Assembly: GCA_001839685.1 (NCBI GenBank)
Contig: MLAK01000847.1
Span: 1 to 53,597 of the forward strand
Source: Tritrichomonas foetus
Lineage: Eukaryota; Parabasalia; Tritrichomonadida; Tritrichomonadidae
Direction of reading: 5' to 3'
Length of the DNA: 53,597 nt
Shown: positions 42,501-50,115 of the stretch, in pieces
How positions within the stretch are numbered: position 1 is the stretch's first letter
Layout: every line of letters starts with the position of its first letter
Position numbers and translations under genes: made by a program
Notes under the pieces: generated by a model
Seen by the model: only the letters and a program-made list of their open reading frames with translations
Database searches by the model: none
What the model was told of the DNA's origin: nothing

Positions 42501-44355
42501 CTTTTGCATCTAAATTTTCAGTAGATGACATCAATCCTGAATGTGAATGATGAGTTGATCCATTGGCAGAACAAGATCCATTTTTGCCTTGATGTTGATT
42601 TTTGTAAATCATTACTCCTTTTGTATTAAGTAATTTGTCTTTAAGGTATCTTGGGTAAGCAGCAATGAAGGCTTTGTAACAATAATCAACAGATAAAACT
42701 ACACCAGATTCAATCAAATCTTTTTTATGAGATTCCAAAATTGCTCCAGTAAAATTCGTTTCACATTCTATTAAAAATTTAATATATTCTTCCCGATATC
42801 GAGTTGAATTAGAGAATGATTTCATTGATTCTTCAAATAAACTATTTGTTCTTGACATATTTCGATATAAATTCAATAAATATCCACAATTAGCATCTTT
42901 GCGTGAAAAGAAATTGGTTATTTTATTAGTACAAATTTTTTCATTTTGTTGAATTTCTTGCATTTTTTCTGTTGCTTGAATTGATGATGATGACATTCTT
43001 AATAATCGGATTTTTCTCACTTGAAAGAGCAGAAATTGGTCATCTGTTGATAAACCTCTCCTTTTATTTAAAACAATTAAAATATTATTGATGAATTTTG
43101 TTTCACTAGGGAATAAAATAACATATCGAAGACAGTTCATAATAATATGTGTAGGAAATTCAGAATGAATTAAATATTTAATTAGTGACATATCCAACAT
43201 CATATCAGTCATGAAATGGAGTCCATAGTGAAGATAGAATTGAATCATTTTTGGAGTAAAATATTTAATATCATCAAACCTTTGAAACTTCATTTCATCT
43301 GACATTATTACTTTATTTTCTTCTTCAGTTTTATAATCAGGTGTATGTTCGTTGTAATTCAAGATGCTGATGAATTTAGGTATAATATAAGCATAATAAA
43401 GTGCAAATAGAATCAAAAGAATAATTAAAGCAATTATGGTAAACAAGAAAATGAAGCCATCAGGAAACTTATCGAAAAAGCAATTTATTAATCCAATAAT
43501 ATCTTGTAAGAACATGACTGTAAAAACACTTAAAAGAATCACATTTGATGAAGCTTTCAAAAATGGCATAAATAGCAATCGAGATAATCCTAATCCAACG
43601 ATAATTCCATGAATGATAATTAAAAATACCATTGTCCAAAGTGGGAAAATATTGAAAATTTGTGCAAAAAATGATAAAATACAATTAACAAGTACAAATA
43701 AACGGAATAGTTGTGAATCAAAACACATTAGCATAGAATTATCAATATAAGCTGAATATGAACTTGTTCCTGAAAAGTAATAATAAAAAAACGCAAAATA
43801 AAAAAAGTATACAACTGACAAAAGGACAATAATTATTGAAATTGTTTCACTTCCATGATTCCAAAGTTTGACAACCATAAATCCAATAAAGCATGCAAGT
43901 GGATGAACAACAATTAACCCAAAATATTCTTGTAACAATCTAATACAATAGCAAGCAATTATATTCATTCTTCTTTTGGATTTCAAATAAAATAATGATC
44001 CAACAAGCAAAGCAAGAGAAATCACAAAAGCAACGGAATAAACAATAAATTGCAGTGGGATAGATGTTTCAAAATCATCAATTTGAGTCCAAAAGGCAAA
44101 AATATATAAACCCTCAAGACTCTTTTTCATGTCAGTTTGATAAGGAATCCACATAGCTGATATCAATAATTGAAAAGCACAATAAACCATAAACAGAAAT
44201 GATACAAACATCGGGAACTTACAATTCTGAATTATATAATCGGATAAAGTAAATAATGATATCCATTTCTTTGCTGTAATTGATTCTGTAAAAATTTCTC
44301 TGACAGAAGTCATTGATGAAAGCTGACTTGGAGCAAGCGAAGGTGCATCAGCCAT
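39580..44355 (-). CDS. Multi-pass membrane class III adenylate/guanylate cyclase with PAS domain (cyclase 3, canonical site)
   Basis: The frame is open to 44538 but without an ATG before 44355. From there (MADAPSLAPSQLSS) the protein has 1591 residues and its leader length matches cyclase 1. Layout: N-terminal TM helices (about 50-340), a soluble helical region, TM helices near 650-670, 870-900 and 945-975 and again near 1150, PAS (about 1225-1340) and a cyclase domain (about 1378-1560). The active site is complete by eye: D1388 (FIDFVKF), D1433 (LIGDVYM), Lys in MKIKLIGD, D1503 in FDIIGD, N1510 and R1514 in INVASRL. By family knowledge it makes cAMP (or cGMP) at the membrane, with the PAS domain as input. 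Tandem neighbour of cyclase 2 on the same strand. Confidence 0.94.
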   Translation of the reverse strand: MADAPSLAPSQLSSMTSVREIFTESITAKKWISLFTLSDYIIQNCKFPMFVSFLFMVYCAFQLLISAMWIPYQTDMKKSLEGLYIFAFWTQIDDFETSIPLQFIVYSVAFVISLALLVGSLFYLKSKRRMNIIACYCIRLLQEYFGLIVVHPLACFIGFMVVKLWNHGSETISIIIVLLSVVYFFYFAFFYYYFSGTSSYSAYIDNSMLMCFDSQLFRLFVLVNCILSFFAQIFNIFPLWTMVFLIIIHGIIVGLGLSRLLFMPFLKASSNVILLSVFTVMFLQDIIGLINCFFDKFPDGFIFLFTIIALIILLILFALYYAYIIPKFISILNYNEHTPDYKTEEENKVIMSDEMKFQRFDDIKYFTPKMIQFYLHYGLHFMTDMMLDMSLIKYLIHSEFPTHIIMNCLRYVILFPSETKFINNILIVLNKRRGLSTDDQFLLFQVRKIRLLRMSSSSIQATEKMQEIQQNEKICTNKITNFFSRKDANCGYLLNLYRNMSRTNSLFEESMKSFSNSTRYREEYIKFLIECETNFTGAILESHKKDLIESGVVLSVDYCYKAFIAAYPRYLKDKLLNTKGVMIYKNQHQGKNGSCSANGSTHHSHSGLMSSTENLDAKVEEEIGKAILTQAKVRIALQNATQSKKANTSRRMFMYLILDIVLAVCTFTVLYIILDSYFKDRYSATKRSMKCETALKYFTLSNLCSLVTWALYTGRLVIPTSIMMEWYRNEPMNISYLNPLLSYSENSLLYVYESTEMFEDLASDFSQYIMSSSDKEKVLKVALPLIENSVKVTLCHNGQPISKANYNLESALTYLTTKQAELASSTNFAQWFSASDTFCTNYGSNYSVENAMYAFRQSLYNDEIDTADSVEFTITLFLILLPTAVAIVCCIPFVVLTVLFIRETQRFEQQILEIEQAQLIIASKPIRRNAKDEEDDLGHSQEHYSNGSLYINVVIFLILAIAIIILVIVEILEAKNMNLKLKYIASWVLKSSIRSPFSLMALQGLFFSIFTTETALSAKTNLTNADQEKRILRYYMDAVLEDSEALIKGDDVAPGLEGFDSEILDMLVKSQCESETDSITTHESYRCLSVNSMFLTLNSMISDVIANILAYQGRIVDGYPIEITHLVMNHLLVNVEDINTKFEELVLRFLSEYGNIQIVFYVVELLIAFVCLAIGFLNLKQLDNSFAMALTLLRRISPIAIINKPKLLKYLLDITEGEEGAMSISESIVKNSQNGIFCLSSSGTIEIVNQAVSSIIGFTPDQMLGQAIDHLFDDDSANIVKQQLKLMLAGQASHIYEAHVTMINDNDMKIPCMMTLLGVEEDEKIISFVVVVNEESDLIKQQEDAEKAKVQSEKLLYEILPRDIVIRLNSGESDISFSVPSSTISFIDFVKFSEYSASLTPQEIMGNLSLLFGKFDENLAKHDLLMKIKLIGDVYMCAGGLFAAPETPPNVHAEQMVKFCLDVLSSVEDTNVKLNTVLSVRIGVNTGGPLIAGVLGTDKPVFDIIGDPINVASRLQSTDIPGQVQISQSTYDSINHMDYAIECRGEVFLKGKGKQSAYLVTHAQVNAFQLSSETNLFTSQNNISNSNLHIE

Positions 44356-45275
44356 ATTTTTTTCGATTTTTGTCTTGGTAAAATTTATTTTTCTATCATT
44401 GAGAAATTGTATTGAAAGTTTTGAATCGTCAGAATACAGATCATTGAATTTTTTTGAGAGAATGACTTTGAACCCCTTTTTCAATTCTTTTTTAAAAATA
44501 GTTACGGAAGAGTTTGAAACATTATAAAAACATTCCACCGAAATATTTCACTATCAATATTTACGATTTCCCATTTTCTGAGATTGTTATCGTGCTAGTC
44601 TGACAGAGGGACTAAAATTATCGGGTTATGTTCGCGGCAGTTGAAAAGATGAAATAAAGCTTCTTTCAAAAGTTTTTTGAAAAATTGGAATAAACTATTA
44701 ATTTTTGTGAAGCACTTTTCTTTTTATTTTCTAATAACGAAGATATGAGAATAGTTTCTTTGAATATATCTATTTACATAAGTTTTTTATTGGTATATTG
44801 GATTTCTGAGAATACCTTGAAATTTTCGGCCATTTAGGTGATTCTTTGAATAAATTGCCACACAATTCAATCAATAAAAAATTCGTTACATTCTTGTGAG
44901 AAGGAAAACATATTTATTGAACATTTACACTATCTTGATACAAATTGCTACAGAAAAATAATAAAAATAAAGAAAAAGTTTGAAGTACGAGAAAAAGTGA
45001 GAAAGAAACATAGATGCATTTTTTATGAAAGTTAATATGAGAACATTAGAGTTTTGCGAATCATCAAAGTATTCAAAGTTAATAGTAATTTATTGTTATC
45101 TTCATTTGATAATTTAAATGTAAATTGTCACATCTATTTTTTTACATCGAAATTTTTTAGTTGCTTTCGTTTGTATATTAGTTTAGATTTATTTTATTGT
45201 ATGAAATTAGAAGTTAAAGGAAAAAAACATAACTTTTACTGCGAAAAATAAAAAAACATCAAAATGAAATTAAAA
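44356..45275. other. Intergenic region
   Basis: Upstream region of cyclase 3 and 3' side of the reticulon-like gene. The first 180 bp are open in the cyclase frame but lack an ATG. Small ORFs such as 45054-45251 read like random AT-rich sequence. Nothing else is recognised. Confidence 0.5.
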
Positions 45276-46217
45276 TCATATTTGGCTTCCTTTGATGTAT
45301 GAAATGAGAGTATCATGGAAATCGAGGGCACAAAAAGGAAGAAGAAAAATCAAAATTGAAAATAAAACAGAAGGCAAGTAATTTTGGTTGGTAAAAGTAT
45401 AAACGAAGAGAATTCCAAAAATCGACAAGAAAAATTGCCTCAAAACCCTCATTTTCATTTGTTTCAAGTCAATTAAAAATGTTTTTAATTTTTCAAAGAA
45501 AAATCGGAGAGCTATTTGAATTTTCTTTCGATTTGCTGCACTTTCTGCTTCTTTCTCATTCAGTTTGGATTTTTGATCGTCCATTTGTAATTTTGTTGGT
45601 GGATTAAAAGTTTCTTTGAAGAAATTCAAAATATTCGTGTAATTCAAAATCAACAAAGCCAATATTTGGAAGAAGCAAACAGGTATATAAGTACTCAAAA
45701 AGTCACATGATTGACTTTTTGAGAATGTTGTGAGAATTGAAAATAAAGAAAAGAGTAAACCATATTTTGGTAAACTAATTTTGTTCATAAGAAACAAAAT
45801 TCCTTCGATTATTGGTGTTTCATACACTTTTTCAACTATTTCGGAATTTTCTTCTTCTTCACTGGAATCAAGCGAGTCCGGATCAAATTTATTTGTTGGT
45901 TGAATCTTTTTAGGTGAGTGATTTTGTTGGGTTTCCTTCGTTTCTGTATTCCTAGTATTTGGTTGACTTTCTAGATTTTCTTGTGAACTCAGCGCTTGTG
46001 ACGATGATCGTGGTTGTGGCTGAGTTGGATAATTTTCTGGAATATTAGGTTGTTGATTTGATTGTACTCGTGAAAGAAAGGCGGAACTTGATTCTGGCAT
46101 AGAACTGGAAAAGTTTGGAGATGAAACAGGCGAGGCAAATCGTTTTCCTGGCATGCCAACTTCGAGATCAAATGGACCTGAAATGTTATCTGAAAAATAA
46201 GAATGGTTAACAACCAT
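45276..46217 (-). CDS. Reticulon-like ER membrane protein (tentative)
   Basis: The protein has 313 residues. The first 130 are hydrophilic, rich in Ser, Gln, Asn and Pro, with an acidic patch (DPDSLDSSEEEENSE). Two long hydrophobic stretches follow (about 140-200 and 256-305), separated by a charged loop of about 55 residues (LQMDDQKSKLNEKEAESAAN...). The C-terminus is short and cytosol-like. Two extended hydrophobic hairpins with a loop near the C-terminus are the layout of reticulon-homology proteins that shape ER tubules, but there is no diagnostic motif I can point to. An alternative start is Met22. It could equally be another family of ER membrane proteins. Confidence 0.6.
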   Translation of the reverse strand: MVVNHSYFSDNISGPFDLEVGMPGKRFASPVSSPNFSSSMPESSSAFLSRVQSNQQPNIPENYPTQPQPRSSSQALSSQENLESQPNTRNTETKETQQNHSPKKIQPTNKFDPDSLDSSEEEENSEIVEKVYETPIIEGILFLMNKISLPKYGLLFSLFSILTTFSKSQSCDFLSTYIPVCFFQILALLILNYTNILNFFKETFNPPTKLQMDDQKSKLNEKEAESAANRKKIQIALRFFFEKLKTFLIDLKQMKMRVLRQFFLSIFGILFVYTFTNQNYLPSVLFSILIFLLPFCALDFHDTLISYIKGSQI

Positions 46218-46673
46218 TTAATTAACCTCTCTAAAAAAATTATGGTTAACAAAGAAAAATTTCGTTATTAACGTTAGGAGTAAATTTCAAATGATATTTT
46301 CTTCAAATCATCAATCATACTTTCATTCACACCATTCTTGCTTTCAATTTCTTGTTTTGGACACATTATCTTCATTCTGTAGTTTGCTAACAAATTGATC
46401 TATTGGAGGAACGATACCAACTTTTTCAAATAGCGGAATGACTTTTTGAATTCCATCAAGTGAGGAAATCGGTCACTTATTTCTAGTAAATGGGCAAGCC
46501 TGATTCACTAAATGTTAATTTACATAATAAACTATTTAATTTTCTAATAGTTTATTTTTTCAATGATATCAATCCAATATTGGATTCTAAACAAAATTTA
46601 TTGTTATATGGTAAACGTTCATTGAAATTTAAAATGAAATAAAAAGATGATTCAAAAAGTTGTTTAGCATTCA
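46218..46673. other. Divergent intergenic region containing a coding relic
   Basis: Region between the reticulon-like gene (-) and the receptor gene (+); apart from the decayed fragment listed separately no gene is seen. Confidence 0.5.
46274..46472 (-). pseudogene. Decayed coding fragment, family unknown
   Basis: On the minus strand a 42-codon frame (46472 to about 46347) reads PISSLDGIQKVIPLFEKVGI and continues VPPIDQFVSKLQNEDNV before a stop. It overlaps a second frame (46366-46274) reading MCPKQEIESKNGVNES and IDDLKKISFEIYS. Both look like real protein sequence of one gene joined by a frameshift near 46366. The upstream end is closed by a stop. I do not recognise the family. Confidence 0.4.
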
Positions 46674-49409
46674 ATGTTAACAACTGTTTATTTGAATCAA
46701 TTATTTTATATTAAAGTGTCGGAAAACTCAACAGATTCATCTTACCCCGACTCTTTACTCTCATCTCGTTCGCATTTCTCCTTTGAGTCCACCATTTCAA
46801 ATGCATCTCCACAAGCAGTAGCTTCGGCCGAAGAACCAACCCTCGCTTTGCACAGCCGTCGTTTGAAAATTATTTCAAGGATTACACTTTCCGCTTTTAT
46901 ATTTTTGATATTTTTGAGCTTTATATGCCCATGGTATATTACCCGCGATAATGTGATCAATTCGACTCACTTTTTTGCGCGTGAATATCTTAATTCATCG
47001 AATCAATATTATTATCTCACATTAAACCATCTTTTCGAATCTTACGAAAGAGTAGCAGTAATGCTAGGTGAAATGGGCGATTACCCTCCTTTAATAAACT
47101 GCAACAAAGATTCTGTCTATCAACTGATCAAATATTCAGAATCCATAAATTTGAATATAAATCCAAAGCCGTATCGATTTTACTCCTCAAAAACTGGAGT
47201 TGCAGCTTGTCAACTTGAATATAATTTATCAAATTTGTCAAACTTTCAATTATATTATTTTAACATGTATAATGAAACATTTGACCAAATAAGGATCTAT
47301 GACCAAGACACTGATTTCCAACATTGGGATCCAGACAACTCTGGCCAATTTGAAAAATTTGTTCCTGCAGAGGATTCTATCTTTCGAAACGTCTCAACTC
47401 ATTTCTCAAGAAAGATAAATTGGAACAGTCATATCGCAGTTTTTGGTGGACAAAATGAAACTCGTGCAATAACATGCATCTATACAATATCGAATCCAGA
47501 AGGTACCAATTCATCATTTAGTGGTGTTACAATATTAAACGAAGATATTTATAATAATTTAACACAAATTCAAAAAGGTCAAGATACTTTTTGGGTTTTA
47601 TTGGATCCCTCTCTTAAAATTATAATTGACAGCGAAGAAGGAGCACTTTTTCCTGATAAAATTAATTCAGAGTATCCACAATTTCCTTTATTGAATACGA
47701 GCAAACATACTTTATGGAAAATTGTGTATGAGAACTTTGATTCAATCCAGGGGGATGAACCAGTTTTCTTTGATTTTAGTAATTTGGATAATTTAGATCA
47801 TGACCAATATTTCTATGTTATGAAGAGAAATATAACTACGAGTGGTGGTATTTCTTTCTATTTTCTTTCAGCCATTGAAGTTCAAAAGAGCGTGGAAAAT
47901 TGGATTAGGAATATAACTCATCCATTTATATTTTTTATTCTTACTTCCATTTTACTTTTTATTGCACATGGAATGGCTTGGAATAGCATTCAAAAAAAGA
48001 AAACCAAACGACTTCGTTCATCAATGATAAATGAAAGACCGCGATCGAATCATATTGGTGTTCTTGGAAAAATAATTCGTAATTTACGCCAATTGGAATT
48101 AGCGCATCCAGAGGAAGTTATGATGAATGATGTTGTTGATTTAGCAGTGAAAGAGTTATCAAAAACTAATGAGAATGTGTTTGGTATGTCATCTAGTTGT
48201 AATTGCGAATTTTGTCGGCACTTTTTTCATGAAAAAAGTTTTCGTAAAGAAGAAAAAGCCAGGCATCAGCACAATGCCAAGTTTAATTTCCACAATAATT
48301 ATTTCATAAATAATAATGCCAATAATAATTCTACAACGGATCAGAAATCAACAAAACTATATGAATCATGGAAATTTTTATCATTTTTGAAAATAAATCC
48401 ACCAAAAGAATTTGAATACGATTTTTTGCAATTTTCTGCACCTAAATATAATTTTACAAAACAACTAATCAAATTATTTTCTGCAATAATCGAAATGAAC
48501 GAAATTTATCGAATTGAATTCGATCCAGATAATATTCTCAAATTTGTATTCTCACTCAGTCGAAAATACATCAAGAAACTTCGATTTAAAACTATTATTT
48601 CTTTATATCAACTAAATATGTTAATATCAGATATATTCCCCAGATGGATCCCTTCAAGTCTCGATTTATTTCTTTTGTTTTTTTCTAGTCTTGTCCGCAA
48701 CATCGATTTTAATGACTTTCTCCAAGAAATAAATCAGACTAATCTTTCTTTTATTCGAACAAATGATTTGTTAACCGAAAAAGAATTTCCAGATCAAAAA
48801 AATAAACAGTTGAACCATATATATCAACCAAATAATGAGAATAATAACTTGAATGAAAACAAATCGAAGAGTTGTGAAAATGATGAAGACTCAAAGAATA
48901 ATTTCCAAGAAATTTTTTTCCGAGAAGAGAAAGAAATTAATTTTATTTTAACACTTTTCTTTCGCCTGGTTTCAGTGAATCTCAATGAAACAACTCGTTA
49001 TTTCATTGACAACTTTTCTTTAATTTACCAGAAAATTCAGAAAGGGAATGAGTTACAACTTTTTGGAGAGTTTTGCAATCGATTGGAAAATCCAGATTTT
49101 TCTGTAAATAATAACCAAGCCGATAAGATTTTATTTATCAGTGCTTTACTCATAATCAGTGACTATGCATTGTTTTCAGAACTTAAATACGATGAAGCAA
49201 TTCCGATTATGAATGAAATAAAACTGACAACTTTTTCTGACCATGAACTAAAAAATAATAAATTTGTTTTCCATTATTATTCTGTCGTCTGTGAAAAAAT
49301 ATTGCTACCATGGCTTGAAGCAATGAACAGTATTGGTCAAATGGAAAGGTATATAGAAAATGTAAATGAAATGATTAGTTGTTTACACATTTCAGCGAAT
49401 CAATTTTGA
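46674..49409 (+). CDS. Membrane receptor-like protein with degenerate phosphodiesterase-like domain
   Basis: The protein has 911 residues. A hydrophilic Ser-rich start, TM1 (about 65-86), an extracytoplasmic domain of about 325 residues with many N-glycosylation sequons, and TM2 (about 414-436) precede a cytosolic part. The large outer domain between two helices recalls Cache-type sensors. The C-terminal part (about 560-905) follows the helix pattern of class I cyclic-nucleotide phosphodiesterases. LFFSSLVRNIDFNDFL sits like ALxHDIDHPGxNNxFL, and ILLPWLEAMNSIGQMERYIENV like the last PDE helices. The metal motif is lost: HD is R675-N676 and the next His is Phe. No HNxxHA is found. If the fold is right it is a pseudo-enzyme. 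The Asn-rich linkers are low complexity. Domain calls are by eye. Confidence 0.6.
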   Translation: MLTTVYLNQLFYIKVSENSTDSSYPDSLLSSRSHFSFESTISNASPQAVASAEEPTLALHSRRLKIISRITLSAFIFLIFLSFICPWYITRDNVINSTHFFAREYLNSSNQYYYLTLNHLFESYERVAVMLGEMGDYPPLINCNKDSVYQLIKYSESINLNINPKPYRFYSSKTGVAACQLEYNLSNLSNFQLYYFNMYNETFDQIRIYDQDTDFQHWDPDNSGQFEKFVPAEDSIFRNVSTHFSRKINWNSHIAVFGGQNETRAITCIYTISNPEGTNSSFSGVTILNEDIYNNLTQIQKGQDTFWVLLDPSLKIIIDSEEGALFPDKINSEYPQFPLLNTSKHTLWKIVYENFDSIQGDEPVFFDFSNLDNLDHDQYFYVMKRNITTSGGISFYFLSAIEVQKSVENWIRNITHPFIFFILTSILLFIAHGMAWNSIQKKKTKRLRSSMINERPRSNHIGVLGKIIRNLRQLELAHPEEVMMNDVVDLAVKELSKTNENVFGMSSSCNCEFCRHFFHEKSFRKEEKARHQHNAKFNFHNNYFINNNANNNSTTDQKSTKLYESWKFLSFLKINPPKEFEYDFLQFSAPKYNFTKQLIKLFSAIIEMNEIYRIEFDPDNILKFVFSLSRKYIKKLRFKTIISLYQLNMLISDIFPRWIPSSLDLFLLFFSSLVRNIDFNDFLQEINQTNLSFIRTNDLLTEKEFPDQKNKQLNHIYQPNNENNNLNENKSKSCENDEDSKNNFQEIFFREEKEINFILTLFFRLVSVNLNETTRYFIDNFSLIYQKIQKGNELQLFGEFCNRLENPDFSVNNNQADKILFISALLIISDYALFSELKYDEAIPIMNEIKLTTFSDHELKNNKFVFHYYSVVCEKILLPWLEAMNSIGQMERYIENVNEMISCLHISANQF

Positions 49410-50115
49410 ACACTTCTTTTTTTCCCCGTAATCTAATGTGTGAATGATTTTTTTGGAATAGACAATATTTTCTGCTTTTTGTAGAAAATCGGATATATAG
49501 AGATAGATTTATGTAGTTAATAGTGCATATTTATGAAATTATCCAACAATATATATTACTGTATTATTAACTATATTTGTTTTGTTTTTAATAAAGTATA
49601 TAATAGCTTCTATTTTGGATTGTGTTTTGGTTATTCAATCTTGATTAATCTTTTCTGGATCTGAAAAATTTTTGAATCGTTGGTTGACAATATTTTCTAT
49701 GTCGTTGATTTAATTATTTTACCCTACACTAGAAAATAATCAGTGATCTCTTTCAAAATTAAACTGGTGCATTATGAAAAAAAAGTCTTCTTGACATTTT
49801 TCCAAAAGAGGTGATCGTACGATTTTATAAATTATCTATTTCTTTAGATATAATATTGAGGTAATAATTAGTGTTCACGTTTTTGCCTAAAATGATTTTG
49901 AAAAACGAAAAGTGTGGATTCAAAGATTTTTAGATGAATTAGCATTTTTATCACATAAAAATAAGAAAGTCTAAAGATCTATTCGCCAACTTTTGATTAA
50001 TCACAAAAAAAAAAATTTATAATCCATCATTATCAATTCCAATACAACATCTAATATTTCGTTTCAAAAATTAAAAAAAAATAATATTTTATATTAAAAT
50101 AATTATCCATCGTCA
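49410..50115. other. Intergenic region
   Basis: AT-rich spacer between two plus-strand genes with no ORF, RNA or repeat that I can support. Confidence 0.5.

Noticed and set aside
44356..44538. 61-residue N-terminal extension of cyclase 3
   Set aside because: The frame opens at GTG with no ATG before 44355, and the ATG there gives a leader length matching cyclase 1.
45054..45251. 65-codon plus-strand frame
   Set aside because: Composition is that of random AT-rich DNA, with no start context or recognisable domain.
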